Under the pieces are notes generated by a model that saw nothing but the letters and a program-made list of their open reading frames with translations, searched no databases and was not told the DNA's origin. A stretch of 64,000 nt of DNA from Bombilactobacillus bombi (lineage in GTDB: Bacteria; Bacillota; Bacilli; Lactobacillales; Lactobacillaceae). Both the position numbers and the translations under genes were made by a program. The DNA is taken from NCBI RefSeq assembly GCF_013607485.1, contig NZ_SCHP01000005.1, positions 1-64,000 of the forward strand, read 5' to 3'. Within the stretch, counting starts at the first letter, position 1. The number at the start of each line of letters is the position of its first letter. Below are positions 1-8,837 of this stretch, piece by piece.

Positions 1-117
1 TTCTCCAGCTGGAACAATCTTTTTGATATTGAACGCAATCGCGCGCGTTCACTAGCGGGATTTCAAACGCGGTTAGAACAATGTTTGTTTGTGGATACTA
101 TCAGAAAAATTAACTAG
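1..117 (+). CDS. 3' end of an unrecognised gene (partial)
   Basis: An open frame runs from the window edge to a TAG at 115-117 and gives the last 38 residues of a protein whose start lies outside the window. The tail is charged (ERNRARSL, then a QTRLEQC segment) with no membrane segment or motif I recognise. It converges on the LysR gene, with 12 bases between the two stop codons. That close spacing and the base composition make a real gene end plausible, but 38 residues cannot be assigned to a family. Confidence 0.5.
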   Translation, partial: FSSWNNLFDIERNRARSLAGFQTRLEQCLFVDTIRKIN

Positions 118-129
118 CACCATGCGTAT

Positions 130-1011
130 TCACTGCATTTTTATAATTTCATTATCAAAATATTGGCGCACTTTCACTACCAACGGATTATTCTGATTAA
201 TTAGTACTGAGGAAACCAGCTCCCATGACAATTGTTTAATATCAAACGTATCTAAATCATGCAGATCATAACCCTTTAAAATGCTACTAGGCAAGATTGA
301 TACTAAAGGTTCAGAACGGCAAACATTGAGAAGAAAATTTTCAGAGTTCGAATCCATTATTATATTAGGCACTTTACCTTTATATTCAAATAAATCATCT
401 AATTGCTCACGAAAAGTAAAAGTTGAATCTAATAAAACTAAGGGCAAATTTGCAATTTGAGAAATTGTAATATTAGAAGAAATATTAATTAGTTTAGGAT
501 TAAATACTAAAGTTCCATGACCTGATACTAAAGCATTTTTGTTTAATGATTCATATTTTATTGGTGCAACTAAATATGCCAAATCAATCTTTTCTAGTAA
601 GAGTTCTTGTTGTAATTCTTCACCACCAATAACATGCACCTTTATTTTTATCTTGGGAAATTTCAACTGAAACCTAGGTAAAATAGTTGAAAAATAAGCT
701 ACTAAAACCGCAGGTACAATACCAATTTTTATTTTACCGCCCTCATTTTTTTTATTCTGAACATGAATTAGCATATGTTTATAATCGCGGATAACCCTTC
801 TAGCATCTCTATAAAAAACTCTACCAATAGGTGTTAAATCAACTAATCTTTTGCCATGTCGTATAAATAATTTAACATCTTGAGTCTCTTCAAAATTTAG
901 TATTGCTTTACTTAAAGTTGACTGTGACACATGCAATTTTTGTGCAGCCACACTTACATTAAAATTTGATATTACCACTTCAATAAAATAAATTAATTGG
1001 GTTATATTCAA
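130..1011 (-). CDS. LysR-family transcriptional regulator
   Basis: A 293-residue protein of normal LysR length. Residues 1-60 form the winged helix-turn-helix (AAQKLHVSQSTLSKAI), and about 90-290 form the periplasmic-binding-like effector domain. The start is a TTG at 1011 preceded by GGGAGG at good spacing. It is divergent from the AtuA pair, with 210 bases between starts containing nested inverted repeats, so it probably controls that pair and itself. The effector is unknown. The class call is firm; the regulated target is inferred from position. Confidence 0.93.
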   Translation of the reverse strand: MNITQLIYFIEVVISNFNVSVAAQKLHVSQSTLSKAILNFEETQDVKLFIRHGKRLVDLTPIGRVFYRDARRVIRDYKHMLIHVQNKKNEGGKIKIGIVPAVLVAYFSTILPRFQLKFPKIKIKVHVIGGEELQQELLLEKIDLAYLVAPIKYESLNKNALVSGHGTLVFNPKLINISSNITISQIANLPLVLLDSTFTFREQLDDLFEYKGKVPNIIMDSNSENFLLNVCRSEPLVSILPSSILKGYDLHDLDTFDIKQLSWELVSSVLINQNNPLVVKVRQYFDNEIIKMQ

Positions 1012-1048
1012 AAATATTACCTCCCTATATATTTATATTTCACACTAT

Positions 1049-1093
1049 ATATGAATTTTAAGAATAAGTAAAGCTAGCTTCTTATTCATATAT
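1049..1093. promoter_or_regulatory. Nested inverted repeats between lysR and atuA (candidate LysR site)
   Basis: GAATAAG at 1062-1068 is mirrored by CTTATTC at 1081-1087, flanking the palindrome AAGCTAGCTT at 1071-1080. An outer ATATGAAT / ATTCATAT pair surrounds them. Inverted repeats in the divergent gap are typical of LysR binding sites. Binding is inferred. Confidence 0.45.
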
Positions 1094-1147
1094 TTGGGTG
1101 TTTAAGCTTTACAAATTTATATTTTCTTTTACTAAAAATATAAAACA

Positions 1148-1177
1148 TTGAACTTAAGTAATTAAAGTCAATATAAT
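1148..1177 (+). promoter_or_regulatory. Candidate sigma-A promoter of the AtuA pair
   Basis: The -35 TTGAAC (1148-1153) and -10 TATAAT (1172-1177) are separated by 18 bases. They sit about 45 bases upstream of the ATG at 1222, which has the strong site AAGGAGG. Confidence 0.6.
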
Positions 1178-1221
1178 AACATTAGATATTAAGTAACTAA
1201 TTTTTTAAGGAGGAATTAATT

Positions 1222-2562
1222 ATGAATAAGATTCGTATCGGCTCTGGTGCAGGGTATGCTGATGATAGAATCGAGCCAGCAATTGATTTAATTAATCGTG
1301 GGAATTTGGATTACATTGCTTTCGAATGCTTAGCAGAAAGAACCATTGCTATTGCACAAAATCAAAAACTAAAAGATCCAAATAAGGGATATAATGATTT
1401 ATTAGAATACCGTTTTAAAAAAATATTACCAGCAATTAAGCAACATCCGACAAAAGTTATTACAAATATGGGCGCCGCCAATCCTAAAGCTGCAACTAGA
1501 AAAGTAGTTGAAATGGCTCAGGAAATGAATTTACACAATTTAAAAATTGCAACTGTAATTGGGGATGATATAACAGATTCAATATCAAAATTTAGCAGAT
1601 ATACTGCAATGGAAACAAAAAAACCAATTTCAGAATTAAATAAAAAAATTGTATCTGCAAATGTTTACCTTGGAGCTGAAAAAATAGTTGAAGCTTTGGA
1701 TAATGGTGCAGATATAGTTATTACCGGTAGAGTAGCTGATCCTTCATTGTTTATTGCTCCATTAATACACGAATTTAAATGGTCTATGAATGACTATGAC
1801 AAACTTGGAAAAGGAACCTTATTAGGACATTTATTAGAATGTGCTGGTCAAGTTTCTGGAGGTTATTTTGATGATCCAGGTTATAAAGATGTTGACAAAC
1901 TATGGGATTTAGGATTCCCTTATGCTGATGTAGAAGAAGATGGTAACATAATAATGCATAAACTTCCTAATACCGGTGGACTATTAAGCGAAGATACTGT
2001 AAAAGAACAATTAATATATGAAATTCAGGATCCCACTAAATACTACACTCCAGATGTGGTAGCGGATTTTTCAAATGTGCAAGTAAAACAGATTAAAGAT
2101 GGAATAAATGTAATTGGTGCAACAGGAACATCTAAAACTGGAGAATTAAAGGTAAGTATTGGATATGAAGATGGATATATAACTGAATGTGGAATAAATT
2201 ACGGTGGTCATAATTCACTTGACAAAGCAAAATTGGCAACTGAAATAGTAATAAAAAGATTGAAAATGCTTAAAATTCCTATAGATGCTATACAAGATGA
2301 TTATATAGGAGTAAATAGTCTTTATCACGGCGTTTTATCACCCAATTCTCCTTTATATGAAGTTCGCGCAAGGTTAGCTGCTAGAACCCAAACTAAAGAA
2401 GCAGCAAATGAAATAAGTAGAGAATATAAATCTTTGTATACTAATGGACCGGCAGCTGGTGGAGGAATTCGTACAATTATACAAAAAATAGTTGCTATAG
2501 CTTCAATTACTATACCTGAAAGCAATGTAAAAACTACTATAGAATATAAGGAGGTTAATTAA
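1222..2562 (+). CDS. AtuA-family (DUF1446) protein, main domain
   Basis: 446 residues matching the large N-terminal domain of AtuA proteins: an opening IGSGAGYADDR, then FECLAERTIA, TNMGAANPKAA, ITGRVADPSLF and a late GPAAGGG segment. AtuA is named from the Pseudomonas acyclic terpene utilisation cluster, but its chemistry is not established. No signal peptide or membrane segment is visible, so it is probably cytosolic. The next gene begins 1 base after its stop and encodes what is the C-terminal domain in longer AtuA proteins, so the two likely form one complex. A divergent LysR gene lies upstream. The substrate is unknown; a hydroxy- or keto-acid is only a guess. Confidence 0.85.
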   Translation: MNKIRIGSGAGYADDRIEPAIDLINRGNLDYIAFECLAERTIAIAQNQKLKDPNKGYNDLLEYRFKKILPAIKQHPTKVITNMGAANPKAATRKVVEMAQEMNLHNLKIATVIGDDITDSISKFSRYTAMETKKPISELNKKIVSANVYLGAEKIVEALDNGADIVITGRVADPSLFIAPLIHEFKWSMNDYDKLGKGTLLGHLLECAGQVSGGYFDDPGYKDVDKLWDLGFPYADVEEDGNIIMHKLPNTGGLLSEDTVKEQLIYEIQDPTKYYTPDVVADFSNVQVKQIKDGINVIGATGTSKTGELKVSIGYEDGYITECGINYGGHNSLDKAKLATEIVIKRLKMLKIPIDAIQDDYIGVNSLYHGVLSPNSPLYEVRARLAARTQTKEAANEISREYKSLYTNGPAAGGGIRTIIQKIVAIASITIPESNVKTTIEYKEVN

Positions 2563-2563
2563 A

Positions 2564-2872
2564 ATGAAACTTTTTGAAATAGCTCACTCACGTACTGGTG
2601 ATAAAGGAAATACTTCAACTATTTCCTTAATTCCCTATAAGAAAGAAGATTTCGATTTATTAAAAAAATATGTTACTGCTGATAAAGTTTCTGAATGGTT
2701 TAAACCATTAGGACCCATTAAAGTAACGAGATATGAGTTTTTTAAATTACCGGCATTAAATTTTGTAATTGAGAATGCACTACGAGGAGGGGTAACATAC
2801 TCTTTAAATATAGATCGCCACGGTAAGTCATTTAGTAGTGCTCTTTTAGAAATGAATATACCCGATAAATAG
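2564..2872 (+). CDS. AtuA C-terminal-domain-like small protein
   Basis: 102 residues. The start (HSRTGDKGNTSTISLIP) and the ALNFVIENALRGGVTYSLNID segment resemble the C-terminal domain of full-length AtuA proteins, here as a separate gene. Its ribosome binding site AAGGAGG lies inside the last codons of the upstream gene and the two reading frames are 1 base apart, which suggests translational coupling and a stoichiometric complex. The family relation is from memory of AtuA sequences, not from a search. Confidence 0.8.
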   Translation: MKLFEIAHSRTGDKGNTSTISLIPYKKEDFDLLKKYVTADKVSEWFKPLGPIKVTRYEFFKLPALNFVIENALRGGVTYSLNIDRHGKSFSSALLEMNIPDK

Positions 2873-3005
2873 TATCGATTAGTTATTAAAAATCTATAAA
2901 GGGTGTTGCATCAAGATTATATTAAATAAAAATAATCTAAAAATTAAAAACTAATTTTTTAATATGTATTAAAATCATCGAAATAAAAACACAATATTTT
3001 ATTTG

Positions 3006-3034
3006 AGACAGCCTTTATTAAAGCTGTCTTTTTA
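3006..3034 (+). terminator. Rho-independent terminator after the AtuA pair
   Basis: AGACAGC (3006-3012) pairs with GCTGTCT (3023-3029), followed by a T run. It lies about 130 bases after the stop of the small AtuA gene. Confidence 0.75.
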
Positions 3035-3504
3035 TATAAGGCATTATTTCTTCAACTTCGATTCTCTTGAATATTATTATGGCTGAGTTTTATGAAAGAT
3101 TTTTTAAATATAATTGTTCTTTTCATACATAAAACTATTGATAATTTAAACTGTTTTATATTCCATTAAAAATTTGTGAATAAGATTGATACCATCTTAT
3201 AGTGTAATTGGATATTTTAGCAAAAAAACGGAAGACAGTAGTGAAAATACACTTACATCTTGACATGAGAATATTATAAAAATTATATCCAAGAACAGCT
3301 TACTAAAACCAAACTAAATGTATTATATTGAAGTCGAGACCATTTTTTAGAAAATTGAATGCAATCTAGCGCACCAATGATCAATAGATTAATTACAGAA
3401 AACGTTGATAATGAGTTTAACCAATATATTAATTAACTTAAATTATAAGAAAAGAACACAGTAATAGAATTTGTTTCTCTTATTTTAATCATAAACATTC
3501 AAAA

Positions 3505-3542
3505 AGTACTCTGAAGAAATTAAAAGATAACTGCAGAGCACT
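3505..3542 (-). terminator. Candidate terminator hairpin for the BMP operon
   Basis: AGTACTCTG (3505-3513) pairs with CAGAGCACT (3534-3542), with a G-U pair in the minus-strand RNA, followed on that strand by a T run. It lies about 400 bases beyond the last permease gene, so it would imply a long 3' untranslated region. Moderate confidence only. Confidence 0.4.
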
Positions 3543-3955
3543 TATTATTCAATCTTACGATTTATTTATCAGTTAAATATTTATATTATGATACGAATTA
3601 TTCTAGTTATTTCAGATGTTTCTACAATGTAAACTATTTCAAACAAATTAAAAAAACGTCTTAATTGTATAAGCAATCAGCTAACTTTAACACTACCTTT
3701 AAAACTGCAATACCACATTTTTTCTTGAAATATAGCTAAGATAAACCAATAAAATACGAAACTAGTGTTTACTAATTATATAAACTCTAAATTAGTCACA
3801 GTAAATTACATTGTTGGACAAACGAAATGTTTATACATAAGTCATCCAAATTTAGATCTAATAATATATCAGAGATTGACAAACATCTGCTATTTAGTTA
3901 ATTGCATAGGCTTAACTACCAACTCTCATATTTCAATTCATCTTAAATATCTTTT

Positions 3956-4915
3956 TTACTTACTCTTAATATAATTTTTGCCATCCGCTGCTGGCCCCAC
4001 AGATCTACCAAAGAATATTGCCAAAACTATAACAGTGATCAGGTAGGGGGCAACTTGAAACCAAACTGAGTTAATATGACTTAATCCTGGAATATATGCT
4101 CCTATAATTGGTAAGCTTTGCGCTAATCCAAAAAATACAGCTGCTGCCATAGATCCAATCGGATCCCACTTACCAAAAATCATAGCCGCTAATGCCATAA
4201 AGCCTTGCCCAGAAATTGTACTAACTGAAAAATTAAGCGTAATGGATTGAGCCATTACTGCTCCACCTAAACCACCTAAAAAGCCTGACAAAAGTACGCC
4301 CCAATAACGATAATAATCCACATTAATTCCCAAAGTATCAGCTGCAGCTGGATTTTCACCAACAGATCGTAGATGCAAGACAAAAGCAGTGCGGTAAAGT
4401 ACATACCAGCAAATAACAGCGATAATAATAGCAATCCAAGCGATAATTGAGGTTTGAGTAAAAAGTATCTTTCCAAGAATAGGTATTTGTTTTAAACCGT
4501 TAATAGTACTAGTGCCTAAGCCCTGATTAATAACAGGCGTTTGACCCTTTCCATTATAAAAAATTCTAGTCAAAAAAACACATACTGCAGGAGCAATCAT
4601 ATTTAATACCGCACCAGAAATTATATGGTCAGCACGCAAATTAATAGTAGCTACAGCATGCAATAAAGAAAATAAGCATCCACAAATCCCTCCAATCAGC
4701 AATGCCAGCCATGCAGCTAAAATCCCCAGTCTAGGAGCCAAGTTCAAAGTAAAAATTGTACTGCAAAATGCTCCTACAATCATCATTCCCTCTAACCCCA
4801 CATTAATCACACCACTACGTTCCGAAAAAGTACCGCCTAGAGCAGTAAAAATTAATGGAGCCGAATAAACTAAAGTAGTTGAGATAATTGTCATTAAAAT
4901 TGTCGTTAAACTCAT
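3956..4915 (-). CDS. Nucleoside ABC transporter permease (NupQ/YufQ type)
   Basis: 319 residues of very hydrophobic sequence with 8 or more predicted membrane helices. The motifs GGTFSERSGVINVGLEGMM and LRSVGENPAAADTLGINV are typical of BMP-associated inner-membrane permeases of the branched-chain type (BPD_transp_2). It is the last gene of the bmp-ATPase-permease-permease operon, 7 bases after the previous stop. It would form the heterodimeric channel with the 357-residue permease. Uptake of purine nucleosides is inferred from the family. Confidence 0.9.
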   Translation of the reverse strand: MSLTTILMTIISTTLVYSAPLIFTALGGTFSERSGVINVGLEGMMIVGAFCSTIFTLNLAPRLGILAAWLALLIGGICGCLFSLLHAVATINLRADHIISGAVLNMIAPAVCVFLTRIFYNGKGQTPVINQGLGTSTINGLKQIPILGKILFTQTSIIAWIAIIIAVICWYVLYRTAFVLHLRSVGENPAAADTLGINVDYYRYWGVLLSGFLGGLGGAVMAQSITLNFSVSTISGQGFMALAAMIFGKWDPIGSMAAAVFFGLAQSLPIIGAYIPGLSHINSVWFQVAPYLITVIVLAIFFGRSVGPAADGKNYIKSK

Positions 4916-4922
4916 TGTGAAC

Positions 4923-5996
4923 TCACTTTCCAGCGATATTGAATTTTGGATAAGATAATTTATATTTTTTTAAAATTATTTCAAAAGCATATTTAATAGC
5001 AATAAAGAAAATTATCGAGCCTGTTACAATACTAACAATTTCTGTGGGAGCATTAGAATAAACAGACATACTCATTCCACCTATTTGTAAGGCTGAAAAT
5101 AACAATGAAGAGAGAATAATTCCCAAAGGATTATATGAAGCCAAAATTGCAACCGCCATTCCATCATATCCGACTTGTGGCAAAGAGTTAGAGACGGATA
5201 TATTTTGGAAATTACCTAAACCGTCTAAAGCTCCTCCTAATCCAGCCAAAATTCCTGAAATCAACATAGCCAAAATGATAGTTTTGCGAACATTCATACC
5301 CGCATATTGAGCTGCACGCTCATTTAACCCAATACTGCGTAATTCAAAACCAGCTCGGGTTCGATTAAAATAAATCCAAATAATTAAACAAACTAGTAAT
5401 GCTAGTATAAATCCCCAATGTAATGTTGAATTGGATGTTAAAGACGCTAATAAGGGACTACGTAAACTCGCTTTAGCAGTAATTGTAGCTGAACTATCGT
5501 GCCCCTGGGCAGCTAGCCAATTTTTAACAGCAAAATTAACAAAATATAAAGCTACATAATTTAGCATGATAGTTGTAATTACTTCACTGGTTCCACAATA
5601 AGCCCGCAACAATCCAGCAATTGCTGACCAAACACCTCCTAAAAGTGCACCTGACATAATAGACACAATGATCAAAAACCACCCTGGGAGCCAAGACCAT
5701 TTTAAAGCTACTACAACTGCGCCAAACCACCCCATTAAATACTGACCAGAACCACCAATATTAAAAAATCCGGCCTTGCTGGAAACCGCAAAACCCAAAG
5801 CAGTCAAAATTAAAGGTGTCATATTACGTAGTGTTTCGCCAATAGAATAAGCTCCACCAAAGGAGCCTACTAATAAATTCCCATAATTTTGTAGAGGATC
5901 ATATCCAAACACTAACATTATAATAGCTCCTACTACAAAGCCGGAGACAATTGACATTAGTGGAAATACTAGCGCGGAATATTTTTTACAATTCAC
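4923..5996 (-). CDS. Nucleoside ABC transporter permease (NupP/YufP type)
   Basis: 357 residues, about 9 membrane helices, with the family motif FELRSIGLNERAAQYAGMNV near residue 225. I place the start at the GTG at 5996 (VNCKKYSALVFPL) because CAGGAGGT lies 8 bases before it. An earlier start at 6026 would put 41 bases inside the ATPase gene with no ribosome binding site. The chosen start overlaps the ATPase stop by 11 bases, suggesting translational coupling. It is the partner of the NupQ-type permease; the substrate is inferred to be nucleosides. Confidence 0.9.
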   Translation of the reverse strand: MNCKKYSALVFPLMSIVSGFVVGAIIMLVFGYDPLQNYGNLLVGSFGGAYSIGETLRNMTPLILTALGFAVSSKAGFFNIGGSGQYLMGWFGAVVVALKWSWLPGWFLIIVSIMSGALLGGVWSAIAGLLRAYCGTSEVITTIMLNYVALYFVNFAVKNWLAAQGHDSSATITAKASLRSPLLASLTSNSTLHWGFILALLVCLIIWIYFNRTRAGFELRSIGLNERAAQYAGMNVRKTIILAMLISGILAGLGGALDGLGNFQNISVSNSLPQVGYDGMAVAILASYNPLGIILSSLLFSALQIGGMSMSVYSNAPTEIVSIVTGSIIFFIAIKYAFEIILKKYKLSYPKFNIAGK

Positions 5997-7533
5997 TTTT
6001 TGTAACCTCCTGTTGCACTGAACCAATCTTTTTTCCTGCCATCATAAGCCCGAGCTTTTGAGCAGTTATTGTTTTAGGGTCAACCTCTCCAATAATTTGA
6101 CCGTCATGAATTACCATGACCCGATCAGATAATTTTAAAATTTCATCTAATTCAAAACTTACTAATAATATTCCTTTACCTTGATTACGTTCTTGAATAA
6201 TTTTTCTGTGTATATATTCAATAGCTCCCACGTCTACTCCTCTAGTAGGATTAGCAGCTATTAATAAATCAGGATTATTTTGAATTTCTCGCGCAATTAT
6301 AACCTTTTGTTGATTACCGCCAGATAAAGAAGCTACAGTTTCATATACGTTTTGTGTACGAATACCATAATTTTTAACAAGATTTTGAGCAAAAGAATTA
6401 ATGTATTTGTAATTTAAAATGCCTCGATGATTCATTGGTGCATGGTAATACTCTTTTAATGCTAAATTTTCAGCTACTGACATAGATAAAATAAGCCCCT
6501 CAGCTTGGCGATCTTCCGGAACATATCCTACCTTCGATTCAACAAACTTTCTAACTGATTGATTAGCTAATTCTTGTCCATTTAGTTGAATTGAACCAGA
6601 GGTTACCTTATTCATTCCTGTTAAAGCAGCTAAGAGTTCTTCTTGACCATTACCATCAACTCCTGCTAAACCAACAATTTCTCCTTGATGTACCTGTAAA
6701 TTTAGATTCAAGATTTTTGAACGACCATTATTCTGAACAGTTAATTGCTTTACATTTAAAATTAATTTTTGCTGTTTGACAGGTTGTTTTTGTACATTAT
6801 TTTGGAGCTTACGTCCGACCATCATTTCTGCCAGCTGCTCTTCTCCAGCTTGACTGACTTTAACAGTTTCTATGACTTTACCGGAGCGAATAATAGTGCA
6901 ATAGTCTGCGACTTCTTTGATTTCTTTAATTTTATGTGTAATAAAAATAATTGCTTTATTTTCGGATGCTAGGATACGAAAAGTCTGCATTAATTCTTTA
7001 ATTTCTTGAGGAGTTAAAGCAGCAGTAGGCTCATCGAAAATAAGAACATCCGCTTTACGATATAAAGCTTTCATAATTTCTACTCTTTGCTGCATACCAA
7101 CTGAAATATCGGCAACTTTAGCATCTAAATCTAATTGCAAATGATATCTCTGTGCCATTTGTTTTATTATCTGCTTTGCTTGGATATATTTGATCTTACC
7201 CAAATAATTATGCGGTTCATCGCCCAAAATAATATTCTCTAAAACGCTAAAGGCTGGTATTAGCATAAAATGTTGATGCACCATACCAATTCCTAATGCT
7301 TTAGCTGTTTGAGGATCTTTAATACTAACTATTCGATCATTTATCAAGATTTTTCCAGAAGTAGGTTGTAATAGCCCCGATAAGATTGACATTAATGTCG
7401 ACTTCCCGGCACCATTTTCTCCTAATAATGCTAAAATTTCTCCTTGATGGACTTTTAAAGATACATCATTATTAGCAATTAAGTTGCCAAATTTTTTAGT
7501 AATATGCTGCATTTCTACAACTGTTTGTACCAT
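5986..7533 (-). CDS. Nucleoside ABC transporter ATP-binding protein (NupO/YufO type)
   Basis: 515 residues with two tandem ABC domains, as in sugar and BMP importers. The first domain has Walker A GENGAGKST (about 38-46), signature ISVGMQQR and Walker B VLIFDEPTAAL. The second has a degenerate P-loop (GVDGNGQEE) and the signature LSGGNQQK, so ATP hydrolysis is probably asymmetric. I prefer the second ATG (7533): AAAGGA lies 7 bases before it but only 1 base before the ATG at 7539. It powers the two permeases downstream and takes ligand from the lipoprotein upstream. Confidence 0.92.
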   Translation of the reverse strand: MVQTVVEMQHITKKFGNLIANNDVSLKVHQGEILALLGENGAGKSTLMSILSGLLQPTSGKILINDRIVSIKDPQTAKALGIGMVHQHFMLIPAFSVLENIILGDEPHNYLGKIKYIQAKQIIKQMAQRYHLQLDLDAKVADISVGMQQRVEIMKALYRKADVLIFDEPTAALTPQEIKELMQTFRILASENKAIIFITHKIKEIKEVADYCTIIRSGKVIETVKVSQAGEEQLAEMMVGRKLQNNVQKQPVKQQKLILNVKQLTVQNNGRSKILNLNLQVHQGEIVGLAGVDGNGQEELLAALTGMNKVTSGSIQLNGQELANQSVRKFVESKVGYVPEDRQAEGLILSMSVAENLALKEYYHAPMNHRGILNYKYINSFAQNLVKNYGIRTQNVYETVASLSGGNQQKVIIAREIQNNPDLLIAANPTRGVDVGAIEYIHRKIIQERNQGKGILLVSFELDEILKLSDRVMVIHDGQIIGEVDPKTITAQKLGLMMAGKKIGSVQQEVTKSEL

Positions 7534-7544
7534 AGCCATTTCCT

Positions 7545-8567
7545 TTATTTACTTTTTACCATAATTTGGCCCTTAATAATTTTTTGTCGATATTCTTGCA
7601 CAGCTTTTTGAGCAGATACAGATAAATTATCATTAATTAAATCGACTCCTTTACCTTTTAAGTCATAGGTAACAATTTTATTACCAGGAAACTTTTTCTG
7701 ATCAGCTTTATCAGCTATATCTTCTACAGCTGTATCTACCTTTTTTATAGCGGAAGCCAAAGTAACATTGCCTCCACTATATTGACCGTCTGCTTTTTGA
7801 TCTTGATCTACACCAATAACCCAGACTTTTTTATTATTCTTACGGTTATCCTTAGCAGCACTAAAAACACCTGCACCAGAACCACCTGCCGCATGAAAAA
7901 TTATATCAGCACCGTTATTGAACATGGCACTCGCTAATGATTTACCAACATCAGCCTTTGTGAAAGCTCCTACGTACTTCACATCCACTTTAATACTGGG
8001 ATCAACGGCATGTACACCTTGAGTAAATCCTCTTTCAAAAGTTGTAATAACGTTACTCTTTACACCACCAATAAACCCAACTTTCTTAGTTTTAGTAGTT
8101 TTAGCTGCTGCCACCCCAGCCAAATAAGAAGATTGTTCAGTTTTAAATTGAACAGAAGTTACATTATTATGATGTGGAACAATGGAATCTATAATTGCAA
8201 AATTGGTCTGTGGATTTTGTTTAGCTGCAGTATCTACTGCAGTATTTAACGTATAACCTAATGCAAAAATAGTTTGATACTTTGCCTTGATTAATTTATT
8301 AATATTGGGCATAAAATCAGCATCAGAAGAAGATTGTACATAATTATATCCTCCAATACCCTTCTTTAAATGACGGTGTTTGCCCCATTTCTGCAAGCCT
8401 TCCCAAGCGGATTGATTAAATGATTTGTCATCAATTCCTCCACCATCTGTTACCAAAGCAGCCGTATGTTGTGTTTTTGATGCCGTTTGATGACCATGAT
8501 TGCCACATCCCCCTAATATTAAACCGAATGTCATAAGTACTGCTGCTACAGCAGTTGGCCTCTTCAT
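7545..8567 (-). CDS. bmpA: BMP-family nucleoside-binding lipoprotein
   Basis: 340 residues. The signal peptide ends in a lipobox LILGGC with the lipidated Cys at residue 21, followed by the BMP (Bmp/PnrA) fold with DGGGIDDKSFNQSAWEGL and a later FHAAGGSGAGVF loop. The ATG at 8567 is chosen because GGAGGATATT precedes it; the earlier ATG at 8582 itself overlaps that site. It captures purine nucleosides outside the membrane for the following importer genes. The ATPase start lies 11 bases after its stop, so all four genes form one operon. Confidence 0.92.
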   Translation of the reverse strand: MKRPTAVAAVLMTFGLILGGCGNHGHQTASKTQHTAALVTDGGGIDDKSFNQSAWEGLQKWGKHRHLKKGIGGYNYVQSSSDADFMPNINKLIKAKYQTIFALGYTLNTAVDTAAKQNPQTNFAIIDSIVPHHNNVTSVQFKTEQSSYLAGVAAAKTTKTKKVGFIGGVKSNVITTFERGFTQGVHAVDPSIKVDVKYVGAFTKADVGKSLASAMFNNGADIIFHAAGGSGAGVFSAAKDNRKNNKKVWVIGVDQDQKADGQYSGGNVTLASAIKKVDTAVEDIADKADQKKFPGNKIVTYDLKGKGVDLINDNLSVSAQKAVQEYRQKIIKGQIMVKSK

Positions 8568-8610
8568 CACAATATCCTCCAAAATTTAATTAATAGTTTA
8601 TATTAATAGT

Positions 8611-8667
8611 ATAATAGTTATTTTCTTAAATCAATACAATTATGTAAAATAATACAAAAATAGTTCG
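8611..8667 (-). promoter_or_regulatory. bmpA promoter with an upstream CGAAC box (PurR-like)
   Basis: On the minus strand TTGTAT (8634-8639) and TATTAT (8611-8616) are 17 bases apart. About 25 bases further upstream is ATACGAACTATT (around 8659-8670), which resembles the PurBox of Gram-positive PurR (CCGAAC core) apart from the first C. Purine control is an inference. Confidence 0.4.
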
Positions 8668-8781
8668 TATTATTCTTAATATACTACTAAAAAAGTGATA
8701 AAAAGCAGCAAATAACAGGCAAATAAGAAACATTAAATATAACTAATGACTAACAATTTTTTAGATAATATCTTTATATGA

Positions 8782-8819
8782 TAAAAAAAGCTACCCCTTA
8801 ATTACTAGGAGTAGCTTTT
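8782..8819 (-). terminator. Terminator of the phosphoketolase gene
   Basis: A stem of about 13 bases (8786-8798 with 8807-8819) whose single mismatch becomes a G-U pair in the minus-strand RNA, followed by a T run. It lies 20-55 bases after the xfp stop. Confidence 0.85.
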
Positions 8820-8837
8820 ATATTTTTAGTTTTAGTA

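Larger units (their letters stand above)
2873..3955. other. Gene-free AT-rich region of about 1.1 kb
   Basis: No reading frame here has both a credible start and recognisable protein sequence. It contains a terminator for the AtuA pair (3006-3034) and a second hairpin (3505-3542). The 69-codon frame at 3765-3974 looks like chance: no ribosome binding site, random composition, and it overlaps the end of the permease gene. The region may hold decayed DNA or an RNA gene, but I see nothing specific. Confidence 0.5.

Noticed and set aside
3190-3400. Possible IS3-type transposase remnant (KTKLN-like string)
   Set aside because: Only a few residues in one frame, with stops either side; too little to support an element.
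3765-3974. 69-codon frame in the 3-4 kb gap
   Set aside because: No ribosome binding site, random composition, overlaps the end of the permease gene.
5997-6026. Earlier start for the NupP-type permease
   Set aside because: No ribosome binding site there, and it would lie 41 bases inside the ATPase; the GTG at 5996 has CAGGAGGT.
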